Positions 1 to 8,600 of a stretch of DNA of 57,722 nt are shown in pieces. The position numbers and the translations under genes are program-made. Each line of letters begins with the position of its first letter. Position 1 is the first letter of the stretch. Source of the stretch: Candidatus Omnitrophota bacterium (GTDB taxonomy: Bacteria; Omnitrophota; Koll11; Tantalellales; Tantalellaceae); the NCBI GenBank assembly GCA_015231715.1, contig JADGBB010000003.1, forward strand, positions 1-57,722, written 5' to 3'. The notes below the pieces were generated by a model. The model ran no database searches. It had not been told where the DNA came from and saw only the letters and a list, made by a program, of their open reading frames with translations.

Positions 1-441
1 GCATGTTACACCTTTGGAAGTCCCAAAGTTGGGAATGACGAGTATGATGATCAGATAAAAGTTCCTATTTATAGGGTAATTAACGATGTCGACATAGTTC
101 CTTTATTTCCTCCTCCTAAAGGAGTTATACAGGTTTTGTGTAAATTTCTTTCAAAGAAAAAGAAGATTAGCGCAATATTAAATAAAATTAACGGATATGA
201 ACACAATGGCCCGGGGCACCAATTAACCGAGTGTGATGATACTTTTAAAAAGCTTCAGATTATTCCTGACCCAGGAGAGCCAATGCGTTTCTATAAGATG
301 ATTGGGGACATATTTAGGCGAAAGAAGGGATTTGATATAGGTATAAAATGTCATGCATTAGATGGAGCAAAGGGGTATCGTGAAAAGTTGGCTCATTGGG
401 CTATGTGGCGTAAAAATATTGGAAAAATAAAGGCGACCTGA
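1..441 (+). CDS. class 3 (fungal-type) lipase, C-terminal part
   Basis: The gene enters from the left edge, so only its last 146 residues are visible. The frame opens with the YTFGSPKVGN block, which in class 3 lipases follows the nucleophile strand. It continues with RVINDVDIVPLFPPP, the conserved segment holding the catalytic Asp. Near the end, CHALDGAKGYREKL matches the usual position of the catalytic His (H, then a Tyr and a short helix). The nucleophile Ser (GxSxG) lies outside the window. The family hydrolyses acylglycerols or other esters. No partner gene is visible, and the stop is followed after about 45 bp by the next gene. The family call is firm; the substrate is unknown. Confidence 0.8.
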   Translation, partial: ACYTFGSPKVGNDEYDDQIKVPIYRVINDVDIVPLFPPPKGVIQVLCKFLSKKKKISAILNKINGYEHNGPGHQLTECDDTFKKLQIIPDPGEPMRFYKMIGDIFRRKKGFDIGIKCHALDGAKGYREKLAHWAMWRKNIGKIKAT

Positions 442-486
442 ATTCGGGAATATATCTGAAATAGGCAAAGGAATAGGTAGGTATAT

Positions 487-1485
487 ATGTACTACGACCG
501 CACATTAGAGGCACTACATCCGTTGATTGAGAAAGGTGGAAAGTACCGATGGTTATTTGATTATGTCCGAGATCGAGAAGATCTAGATTTTTTAGTGGGG
601 AAAAACAACAATAAAGAATGGATATCGATCTATAGGGGATTATCAAGGATAATATCTCTGACAACATCAGGCAATCAACATAATGTCATTATCGATGCTG
701 CGGACAGATATAAGAGTATCGCAAGAAATAATGGTTTGCGTATTTATGGCAAAATTGATGAAGTCAAATTATTGAGCAAGGATCTAGATAAGTTGATAAA
801 GATAGTCGATAGCGATATAGCCTTTGACCGTTATTATAAGAATAATAAAGAAGGATACTATCAGAATCATCTGTCAAGGAAGTATGGGCTTAAAGGAAAA
901 AGCAGCGATGATTTTATCATTGTCGATAAGGAAGCAGTTATAGGGTATGACGATGAAATGCAAAAGAAAAATAAATTTGCGACGATGAGGGAAAAGTATG
1001 AAAATGTATTAAATAAAATATCTCATAAGAACCCCAAGCGGTATGGTGCAAATTTAAGTAAAAAAGCGATAGGGAATGAAGTTGATTTCGTGGCACTGGA
1101 TAGATCTGGAAATATATTACTCATGGAACTGAAGCATGGTACGAATACGTCAGGTATATATTTAAGTCCGATACAGCTCGGATTGTATTATGAAATTTTT
1201 TCGGATCATCAAATTGGTAAATCTCTTGGGGAAGCTATATTTTCAATGGTAAAGCAAAAGCAGTCTATTGGGTTGATTGCTTCGGGCTGGGATATGCCTG
1301 AGAAAATTAAGTCGATAAAACCTTGTCTTGTTATTTCTGGTTATAATCCTAAAAGCTCCGCTATGATAAAATATTATGAGGTTGCTGATATCTTGCGAGA
1401 AAATAAAAAAAGTTTTAAATTTATAGATGATATTAAGGTATACACTTATTCTGAAGATACCGGATTAATAAGTTTGGATCATTGA
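487..1485 (+). CDS. PD-(D/E)XK nuclease-like protein
   Basis: 332 residues. I recognise no full-length family, but residues 196-217 carry a nuclease-like core: E198 and D200 in a strand (NEVDFVALD), then E214-x-K216 (LLMELKHG). This is the spacing of PD-(D/E)XK restriction-type nucleases and DUF4263-like proteins. The N-terminal 190 residues are charged and without motif. The stop codon overlaps the ATG of the next gene (TGATG), so the two are probably translationally coupled. The pairing with an RNase J-like metallo-beta-lactamase protein and the position beside a toxin-antitoxin pair suggest a defence role, which is inference. A non-nuclease DNA- or RNA-binding role is possible. Confidence 0.6.
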   Translation: MYYDRTLEALHPLIEKGGKYRWLFDYVRDREDLDFLVGKNNNKEWISIYRGLSRIISLTTSGNQHNVIIDAADRYKSIARNNGLRIYGKIDEVKLLSKDLDKLIKIVDSDIAFDRYYKNNKEGYYQNHLSRKYGLKGKSSDDFIIVDKEAVIGYDDEMQKKNKFATMREKYENVLNKISHKNPKRYGANLSKKAIGNEVDFVALDRSGNILLMELKHGTNTSGIYLSPIQLGLYYEIFSDHQIGKSLGEAIFSMVKQKQSIGLIASGWDMPEKIKSIKPCLVISGYNPKSSAMIKYYEVADILRENKKSFKFIDDIKVYTYSEDTGLISLDH

Positions 1486-2777
1486 TGAGACTAACAATCC
1501 ACCGAGGAACAAAAGAAATAGGCGGAAGCTGTGTTGAGCTGAAAACTGATGATACGCGGATACTCATAGATTTCGGGATGCCGCTAGTAGATGAAAGGGG
1601 TGAAAGATTTGATTCAGAGGCTTTGAATGGTAAATCTATAAGTGAACTCAAATTTTTAAAAATTCTTCCTGAGGTAGAAGGTTTATATAGAGGAGAAGAT
1701 TGTCGGGTAGATGCTATCTTCATTTCTCACACTCACCTTGATCACTACGGACTCTTGAGTTATGTTCACCCTGATATCCCCGTTTATATGAGTGAAGGAG
1801 CTAAGATCTTAGCAGACATTTCCGATATATTTATTCCGCACAACATAGGTAAGATAAACGCTACCATCATTGATAAACGTAAGAAGATAGTTGTGGGAGA
1901 TTTTGTTGTCACATCACAGTTAGTGGATCATTCGGCTTTTGACGCGGTAGCCTTTATTGTAGAAACTGATGGAAAAAAGATATTCTATTCCGGTGATTTT
2001 CGGGGGCACGGAAGAAAAAGTGTGCTTTTTCAAAAGATGCTGGAAACCCCACCCAAAGATATCGACTGTCTTCTTATGGAGGGCTCTATGTTGGGAAGAA
2101 GTAATATGTTATGTAAGAATGAAAAGGCGGTGCAAGAATCCATTGAGGATATTCTAAAGTCGAATGATAACATTAAATTTTTATTCGCGTCGTCACAAAA
2201 CATTGATAGGATCGTATCAGGATATAAAGCATGTTTAAAAACAAATCATATTTTCGTAATAGATATTTATACGGCATATATTCTTGATAAACTTAGCAAG
2301 GTATCAAAAAATATACCTCAATTTGATTGGAAGAGTATTAAGGTAAAGTTTACTAAATATCATGCCAATGCTCTAGCCGAAAAAGTTTCAAAGCAGCTTT
2401 TATACCAGTACAATACAAACAAGATAGACATTGTCGATATAAATAATAGGAAGAGCAAAATATTAATGCTAGCCAGAGATAATTCGATATTCCCATTTTT
2501 TGTAAAAGGAATCAAGGATATAAAAGGTGCGAAGATCATTTATTCGATGTGGGAAGGATATCTTACGGATAAATTCAAGATGTATTGTGCGGACAAGGGC
2601 ATGGATATTGTTTATGCGCATACAAGCGGTCATGCTACTCCTGAAGATCTGAAGATCTTTGCCGAAGCTATTAATCCTAAAGTCCTTATTCCCATTCATA
2701 CATTTCACGCCGATAAATATCCAGATATTTTTTCTAATGTAAAAATACTTAATGATAAAGAAAAGTATACTGTTTAG
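1485..2777 (+). CDS. metallo-beta-lactamase fold hydrolase, RNase J / beta-CASP-like
   Basis: 430 residues from the ATG that shares its A with the upstream TGA; a TTG three bases earlier is less likely. Residues 80-88 hold the metal site HTHLDH. Motif 3 is QLVDHS, and YSGDFRGHGRK supplies the Asp of motif 4. LLMEGS, HTSGHATPEDL and IPIHTFH correspond to beta-CASP motifs A, B and C. This is the layout of RNase J-type nucleases, which use two zinc ions to cut RNA, but the C-terminal dimerisation domain of housekeeping RNase J is absent. Together with the coupled PD-(D/E)XK-like gene it looks like an accessory two-nuclease module rather than the housekeeping enzyme. All metal ligands look intact. 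Confidence 0.75.
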   Translation: MRLTIHRGTKEIGGSCVELKTDDTRILIDFGMPLVDERGERFDSEALNGKSISELKFLKILPEVEGLYRGEDCRVDAIFISHTHLDHYGLLSYVHPDIPVYMSEGAKILADISDIFIPHNIGKINATIIDKRKKIVVGDFVVTSQLVDHSAFDAVAFIVETDGKKIFYSGDFRGHGRKSVLFQKMLETPPKDIDCLLMEGSMLGRSNMLCKNEKAVQESIEDILKSNDNIKFLFASSQNIDRIVSGYKACLKTNHIFVIDIYTAYILDKLSKVSKNIPQFDWKSIKVKFTKYHANALAEKVSKQLLYQYNTNKIDIVDINNRKSKILMLARDNSIFPFFVKGIKDIKGAKIIYSMWEGYLTDKFKMYCADKGMDIVYAHTSGHATPEDLKIFAEAINPKVLIPIHTFHADKYPDIFSNVKILNDKEKYTV

Positions 2778-2794
2778 CAATAGGGAGTCAGAGT

Positions 2795-3523
2795 ATGATA
2801 TCAATTTCAGACGGTGGGACTATTAATGCTAATTGGGTTCAGAATGGTGTGAGACACCAGAAGAAATTCAAATCCATGCAGAAAGCTGAAGAATATATGG
2901 AGGTCGTTGAAGAAGTCCAAAACTCAATTAAGCTGTGTGAGGAGATGGATAAGTTCAATAGGAATTTCGAATATGATCCAAAGCTGGTTAACCTCAAGAT
3001 CTATAAGATCTTTAAAGAGGTCAATCAGCTCAAGGAGAGTATATCTGTAAAGAACAAGCTACAAAAGAAGCTAGGAGTATCAGTTAAAAAGCTATCAGAA
3101 CAGCCCCGGAATGTTATTGATAAGAGATCGTTTATGAATGAAATAAATGGCGTAAGAAAAGATATCGAAAACCTGGACAGATTCTTTAAAGAGCACGCGA
3201 TCATTTTAATGCGAAAAGAGATTCTGGAGGCAGTGCAGGATATGAAAAGATATTACAAGCACCAGCGAGAGCTGATCAAGGAAACACGTGATATGTTTAA
3301 AGATGCCCAAAAGAGCCTGTTTGAAAAGACATCAAGTATTATGGTTAAGGATAGGGTGTTATCAATTCGGGAAGTAGCTCAATATTTAGGCATCAGCTAT
3401 GGTACCGTGAGGGAAATGATGCTGCGAGGGAAACTGCCATATTTTAGGGTGGGCAGGCGATACCGCGTCAAAGAGCCAGAACTTAAAAAGTGGATGGAAA
3501 AAAGGCGGGGCGCAGCATGTTAG
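2795..3523 (+). CDS. excisionase-type HTH protein with integrase-arm-like N-terminus
   Basis: 242 residues. The C-terminal 50 (LSIREVAQYLGISYGTVRE, then GKLPYFRVGRRYRVKEPEL) form the MerR-like winged helix of the excisionase/HTH_17 family, which binds DNA. The N-terminal 35 residues (GTINANWVQNGVRHQKKF followed by a KAEEY helix) resemble the three-stranded arm-binding domain at the start of tyrosine recombinases. The middle is a long charged helical region. No recombinase follows, so this may be a remnant or a free-standing regulator from an integrative element. It lies 17 bp after the metallo-beta-lactamase gene and probably belongs to the same transcript. The HTH call is strong; the arm-domain call is tentative. 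Confidence 0.65.
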   Translation: MISISDGGTINANWVQNGVRHQKKFKSMQKAEEYMEVVEEVQNSIKLCEEMDKFNRNFEYDPKLVNLKIYKIFKEVNQLKESISVKNKLQKKLGVSVKKLSEQPRNVIDKRSFMNEINGVRKDIENLDRFFKEHAIILMRKEILEAVQDMKRYYKHQRELIKETRDMFKDAQKSLFEKTSSIMVKDRVLSIREVAQYLGISYGTVREMMLRGKLPYFRVGRRYRVKEPELKKWMEKRRGAAC

Positions 3524-3568
3524 AAAATAAAACAAATAATTGACAGATAATCTAACATCTGCTATGCT
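3512..3568 (+). promoter_or_regulatory. promoter and inverted-repeat operator of the Panacea toxin-antitoxin operon
   Basis: A near-consensus sigma-70 promoter is visible: TTGACA at 3540-3545, 17-bp spacer, TATGCT at 3563-3568. An inverted repeat brackets the -35 box: GCAGCATGTTAGA (3512-3524) against TCTAACATCTGC (3551-3562), complementary except for one bulged base. The right arm lies in the spacer, so a bound repressor would block the polymerase. The XRE domain of the downstream antitoxin is the obvious candidate to bind it. Confidence 0.6.
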
Positions 3569-3592
3569 TTATGCAAAGGGGAGGGCTGTTTT

Positions 3593-4390
3593 ATGGATAG
3601 ATTTGATAAAAATATTGGGGCCAAAATAAAAAAGATAAGAGATAAACTGGGCTTATCTCAGGATGAGTTGGGTAAAAAACTGGGGATAGGAAGAGTAGCA
3701 GTTTCACAGATCGAGACCGGCGACAGAAAGATAAGTGCTGAAGAAATCGCTGAGTTTGCTAAAGTCTTCAATATCCCCACGGATATTCTTTTGAATATTA
3801 AAAAGGATATTGAAGTTGTATTCGAGAAACAAGAGATGAAGAAAAAAGAAGAGAAACAAGAAATAAGGATCAGTGTACCTCAGAAAAATCTTCAAAAATT
3901 CAAGGAGATACTGATATACATACTTGAAAAGGTAGGTTCAAAGCCGAATGTAGGGGAGACGGTATTGTACAAACTTTTGTATTTCATGGATTTTAATTTC
4001 TACGAGAAATATGAAGAGCAGTTGATCGGAGCAACTTACATAAAAAACCACCATGGCCCAACACCTAAAGAATTTATAAAAGTTGTAGAAGAAATGATGG
4101 ACAGCGAGGAGCTGATAAAAGTCCAGAACAAATATTTCCAACACTTACAGAAAAAATATTTACCTTTAAGGAAGCCGGATCTTACTTTATTTAAAGCTCA
4201 TGAAAAAGAACTGATAGATGATGTGCTCAATAATTTGTCTAATATGAATGCTTCCGAGATCAGTGAATATTCCCATAATGATGTTCCCTGGCAGACAACA
4301 GAGGATGGGGAAGTTATTGATTATGAATCCGTATTTTATAGAACACCACCGTATTCAGTGAGGAATTATAGTGAAGAAGATATTCAATGA
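3593..4390 (+). CDS. XRE-Panacea antitoxin (PanA, DUF4065)
   Basis: 265 residues behind a good GGGGAGGG ribosome site. Residues 5-62 are an XRE helix-turn-helix (LGLSQDELGKKLGIGRVAVSQIE). A charged linker leads to a Panacea/SocA domain (about 95-255), recognised from VLYKLLYFMDFNFYEKY, the YIKNHHGPTPKEF block and the C-terminal SHNDVPWQTT. Panacea domains neutralise many unrelated toxins, and the added XRE domain commonly autoregulates the operon. The stop overlaps the following toxin gene by 20 bp, the usual coupled order. The N-terminal HTH and the inverted repeat upstream agree with autorepression. Confidence is high for the family; the exact toxin mechanism is open. Confidence 0.85.
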   Translation: MDRFDKNIGAKIKKIRDKLGLSQDELGKKLGIGRVAVSQIETGDRKISAEEIAEFAKVFNIPTDILLNIKKDIEVVFEKQEMKKKEEKQEIRISVPQKNLQKFKEILIYILEKVGSKPNVGETVLYKLLYFMDFNFYEKYEEQLIGATYIKNHHGPTPKEFIKVVEEMMDSEELIKVQNKYFQHLQKKYLPLRKPDLTLFKAHEKELIDDVLNNLSNMNASEISEYSHNDVPWQTTEDGEVIDYESVFYRTPPYSVRNYSEEDIQ

Positions 4391-4745
4391 TATCCGTAAG
4401 CTCGCTGAATTCGAGAAAGATTTTAAGAGGCTCGCTAAGAGGTATAAGACGCTTGAGTCGGATCTTGAGACGTTTATAGATAATCAGCTTAAGCTGACGC
4501 ATAAGTTAGGTGTTGATAATAGAGGTGTAGTTGAAATAGCAGGGCTTGGAATAGAGAGGCCTAAAATATTCAAAGCAAGGAAGTTTTCATGTAAATCTTT
4601 GAAGGGAACCGGTGGGATGAGCGGGATTAGGGTTATATATGCGTATTACGAGGAAGAGGATGTAATTGAGTTCATAGAGATATATTACAAAGGCGATAAA
4701 GAGAACGAGGACAGAGAGAGGATTAAACAATATTATGAAAAGTAA
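4371..4745 (+). CDS. RelE/ParE-like toxin paired with the Panacea antitoxin
   Basis: 124 residues from a GTG start inside the end of the antitoxin gene; no in-frame ATG is suitably placed. The architecture is two basic N-terminal helices (LAEFEKDFKRLAKRYKTLESDL), then strands with a basic surface (RPKIFKARKFSCKSLKG, SGIRVIYAYYEEEDVIEFIEIYYKGDKE). This is the core of RelE/ParE superfamily toxins of the HigB/YafQ-like sort. Such proteins cut mRNA on the ribosome or poison gyrase. The C-terminal IYYKGDK with nearby Tyr and Arg is typical of mRNA interferases, but the target cannot be read from the sequence. The position behind a Panacea protein makes the toxin call secure. Confidence 0.75.
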   Translation: MKKIFNDIRKLAEFEKDFKRLAKRYKTLESDLETFIDNQLKLTHKLGVDNRGVVEIAGLGIERPKIFKARKFSCKSLKGTGGMSGIRVIYAYYEEEDVIEFIEIYYKGDKENEDRERIKQYYEK

Positions 4746-4760
4746 AAAGGTAATTGTTTA

Positions 4761-4769
4761 TGCTATAAT
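4761..4769 (+). promoter_or_regulatory. extended -10 promoter of the STAS gene
   Basis: TGCTATAAT is a perfect extended -10 element about 30 bp upstream of the STAS start; no good -35 box precedes it. It sits within a small inverted repeat, GGTAATT (4749-4755) with AATTACC (4767-4773), which could be an operator. Confidence 0.5.
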
Positions 4770-4799
4770 TACCTATATGTGGGAAACGGAGGATAGTAC

Positions 4800-5159
4800 A
4801 TGACTGATAATTTGTATATATATAGCTTTGAGTTTTATAAAGGGGTAACAATAGTTCGCATGCAGGGAGATGTTGTAGGGCAGACTCTTCCTGATGTTAA
4901 ACAAGAATTCTCCGCTAAGACAAAGAATAAGGATATAAAAAATATCTTATTCGATCTATATAAAGTATCGGATACGGATACTGCCGGGGTGGCAGGGTTA
5001 ATTGAGCTTTTTAGGTATATGAAAAAACATCAAACGGGGGATAAAATAGGTCTTATCAATGTCCCCAAGAAAGTTAATGATCTATTTGATATTTCAGGGA
5101 CAGGGGCGCTGTTTATGAGTTTTGAAACAGAAGAAGAGGCCATAAAAGCTCTGGGATAA
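4800..5159 (+). CDS. STAS domain protein (anti-sigma factor antagonist-like)
   Basis: 119 residues with a clear ribosome site (GGAGGATAG). The whole protein is one STAS domain: strand VTIVRMQGDVV, strand KNILFDLYKVSDTDTAGVAGL, helix, strand KIGLINVP, and a final helix near TGALFMSF. In SpoIIAA-type anti-anti-sigma factors the phosphorylated residue sits in D-S-S-G; here the equivalent is D-T-A-G, with Thr as a possible acceptor. Partners would be an anti-sigma kinase and a sigma factor, none of which is in the window. It stands alone between the toxin-antitoxin pair and marR with its own promoter. The domain call is firm; the pathway is unknown. Confidence 0.8.
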   Translation: MTDNLYIYSFEFYKGVTIVRMQGDVVGQTLPDVKQEFSAKTKNKDIKNILFDLYKVSDTDTAGVAGLIELFRYMKKHQTGDKIGLINVPKKVNDLFDISGTGALFMSFETEEEAIKALG

Positions 5160-5176
5160 AAAAAATTAAAAAATTA

Positions 5177-5190
5177 GTTGACTGGTCAAC
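5177..5190 (+). promoter_or_regulatory. palindromic MarR-type operator, copy 1
   Basis: GTTGACTGGTCAAC is an inverted repeat (GTTGAC, two bases, GTCAAC) about 40 bp before the marR start. The TTGACT inside it can serve as a -35 box, with a weak -10 TAAGCT 17 bp downstream (5201-5206). The same site in the opposite orientation occurs at 9928-9941 before the VIT/VWA gene. The most economical reading is an operator of the adjacent MarR protein. Confidence 0.65.
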
Positions 5191-5229
5191 GATTGTATGG
5201 TAAGCTTGTATGCAGATAGGAGGTCACAA

Positions 5230-5697
5230 ATGAGTATATTAAGAGAGATGGGGATGAGGGAAGGTAAGGATAGGATTAACGAAGAAGTCGTTTACAATAT
5301 TGCAAAGGTTTATTCAGTCGTGGATAAGACAATAACTGACGTGTTGGCTAAGTATGACTTAAGCCTGGCAAAATTTAATATCCTTTTAGGTGTTAAGCAC
5401 GTAGGAAAGTAGGATGGGTTAGCGCAAAACGAGATATCAACAAAGCTGCTAGTTACAACCTCAAACATGACCAGAATGATAGATAAACTGGAAAAGGAGA
5501 AGCTTGTTACTAGAATAGCGCTTGAAGGTGACAGAAGAGTCAAAAGGATCTTGATTACAAAAAAGGGGTCGGATCTATTGGATAAGGCATGGATGCCTTA
5601 TAAAAATGCCGTAGATGGGTTGATTGATTCTTCGTTCGGGCCTAAAGAAAAAAATGATCTGGTTAGTCTCTTAAATAAAGTGAAGAGGGAGGGATAA
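5230..5697 (+). pseudogene. MarR-family regulator interrupted by an in-frame TAG
   Basis: Read through, the gene gives a normal 155-residue MarR protein from ATG 5230, which has an ideal AGGAGG site; an upstream ATG at 5197 has none. After GVKHVGK a TAG at 5410-5412 stops translation, and the same frame continues with DGLAQNEISTKLLVTTSNMTR, the recognition-helix region, and the wing (EGDRRVKRILIT). TAG differs by one base from GAG or AAG. The remainder has no sign of decay and lies one base before the large aas-type gene. It is therefore a recent nonsense mutation, a sequencing error or, less likely, readthrough. TAG terminates other genes here. MarR proteins repress operons until a ligand binds, here probably the membrane lipid repair operon. 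Confidence 0.75.
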
Positions 5698-5698
5698 A

Positions 5699-8600
5699 AT
5701 GGAAAACAGAAAAAAAGGATTCACAGCGCTAATAGCAACTCAATTTTTAGGCGCCTTCAATGATAACGCCTTCAAACTGGTTATATCTTTTCTGGCTATT
5801 AATGTTCTTATGGGTGAGACAAAAGGAACGGAATATGTTTCTATGGCAGGGATTGTATTTATATTGCCGTTTTTAATTTTCTCAACATTTGCCGGATATT
5901 TGGCGGATAAATATAGTAAACAGAAAATAGTTGTTTATACCAAAATAGCTGAATTGGTAATTATGATTTTTGGATATTTCGCTATAGTCGGACAAAACAC
6001 TTTTGGTATTTACACAGTGCTTTTTCTTATGGGAGCGCAAAGCGCGTTTTTTAGTCCTGCTAAGTTTGGAATGATGCCAGAACTATTAAATGAGGAAGAG
6101 ATATCCGAAGGTAACGGGTCAATGCAGATGTGGACTTACCTTTCAATAATTCTTGGTACGGCATTTGGAGGATATATCTTTTTTGTATTAAAGGACTCCG
6201 TTCAAATAACAGCCTATATTTTTATGGGTATCGCTGTTCTGGGTATTTTAACAAGCTTGATGGTTACTAAAGTCAAATCATCAGGCTCGACAAGAAAGAT
6301 GCAGCTTAACGTTATTAAGGAAATAGTTTCCAATATGAAAATAGCAAGTAAAGACCGAGGGCTATTTCTTTCGATATGGGCATTAACATATTTCGGTCTT
6401 TTTGGAGGACTTTTTCAGCTGAATGTACTTTTGTATGCCAGAAAAATTATGAACATAAGTGAAATGCATACCGGGATCCTCCTAACTGTTGCGGGTCTAG
6501 GTATGGGGATAGGCAGCTATATGGCCGGGAAACTCTCAGAGCACAAAGTTGAGTATGGGTTAGTTCCTCTCGGTGGATTAGGTCTTAGTGTGACATCAAT
6601 ATTTCTTGGTTTTACACACGGATCATTAGTGAATACGAATATTGTTCTTTTTCTCCTGGGAGTATCAAGCGGATTTTTTATAGTACCTTTAAACGCGCTG
6701 ATTCAGATAAGAACACCCGAAGAAAGAAGGGGGCAGGTACTAGCGACAATGAACTTTTTATCTTTTGGGGCTATTCTATTGGCATCAGGCCTTTTATATT
6801 TTTTAAGAGAAATAGTAGGTGTTAATTCGGCACAGATTTTTTTGATAACAGGGCTAGCTTCAATAGCGGCTACTTTATACGTATTTAAGGTTATGCCGGA
6901 AGCTCTTATAAGGTTACTGAACTGGATTCTAGCGCATACCTTATACAGGATAAAAGTAGTAGGAGAAGATAATATACCCAAGGAAGGCGGAGCGCTATTA
7001 GTTTGCAATCATGTTTCTTATGCCGATCCTATTCTTGTTTTATCATCTGTCAAAAGACCTATACGATTTATGGTGTTTAGACCTATTTACGATAATCCAA
7101 TAATTAATCCTTTTTGTAAAATTTTAAATGCAATCCCTGTTTCATTTGCTGATGGCCCTAAAAAGATTGTTCAATCACTTCAAATCGCAAAAGAAGCAAT
7201 TCAAAATGGGGAATTAGTATGCATTTTTGCTGAAGGCGGGCTTACTAGAACAGGTAATATGCTCCCATTTAATAAGGGGCTAGAATATATAATGAAAGAC
7301 CTTGATGCCCCTATAATCCCTATGAACCTTGATAGAATATGGGGAAGCATTTTTAGTTATAAGGACGGAAAATATTTCAAGAAAATGCCGAAATATATAC
7401 CTTATCCGATCACGATCTCATTTGGAGAAGGGCTTCCATCAAAATCAAAAGTTCATGAAGTAAGAACAAAAGTACAGGAACTATCGGCGGATGCGATGCA
7501 TCATAGATCAGGATTTATGAAAAAACTACATCTGATATTTATTAATGAAGTTAAAAAGCATCCTTTCAAATTTTGTATGGCAGATTCGATGGGACTCAAA
7601 TTCAACTATCTCACATTTTTAGGGAGCGTAGTAACTTTTTCAAAAAAGTTATTCGCTGATAAAAAATCTGATCAAAACAGAGAAGAAATGGTAGGTGTTT
7701 TGCTGCCGTCTAGTTGCGCGGCTACTATTGTTAATGTTGCAACAATGTTTGCCGGAAAGGTTCCGGTAAATCTTAATTTTACATCTTCAAAAGATTCTAT
7801 TGAATATGCTATTGATAAATGTGATATGAAGAAGATCATTACTTCAAGGAAGTTTCTCGCGAAGATGAATTTAGAAGAAAACAGTAAAATGATATTTCTC
7901 GAGGATATTAAAAAAGAAGTAAGTAAAGTTCAAGTTATTAAGAATACAATAATCTGTTTTCTTTTGCCAGCATTTGCATTAAAAGCTTTAATAGTGAAAG
8001 GTGACAAAAAGAACGTTGATGATACTGCGACGGTAATATTTTCAAGCGGTTCAACAGGCACACCAAAAGGTGTTATGCTTTCGCATAAGAATATTTTAGC
8101 AGATCTAGGCGGTGTATATCAAATACTTAATATCGATAAAAAAGACGTGATCATGGGGACCCTTCCTCTTTTTCATTCTTTTGGATTTACATGCACAATG
8201 GGGCTTCCTCTGGGCGTTGGGGTAGGTGTAGTTTATCACTCTAATCCGGTAGACTATAAAACTATTGGCAAGATGGTCGAAGATTACAAGGCGACCATAA
8301 TTATGGGAACTCCTACGTTTTTGTCTACATACGCGCGAAAGTGTACTAAAGAACAGTTCGCTTCACTTAAGTACGCTATTGTTGGCGCCGAAAAATTAAA
8401 GAAGAGTCTGGCGGAATCCTTTAATGAAAAGTTTGGTGTGATGCCTTTGGAAGGGTACGGAGCTACCGAGCTTTCGCCGGTGGTATCAATGGGTATGCCT
8501 GACTACATAAATAAAAAAGAACACGTTAAGCAAGTGGCATATAAGGAAGGAAAGGTGGGACATCCTCTTCCAAATATTGCGGTAAAAGTTGTAGACCCGG

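Noticed and set aside
5410..5412. Amber recoding (for example pyrrolysine) in marR
   Set aside because: TAG ends other genes normally (2775-2777, 3521-3523, 19022-19024), and no pyl gene is seen. A mutation or sequencing error is simpler.
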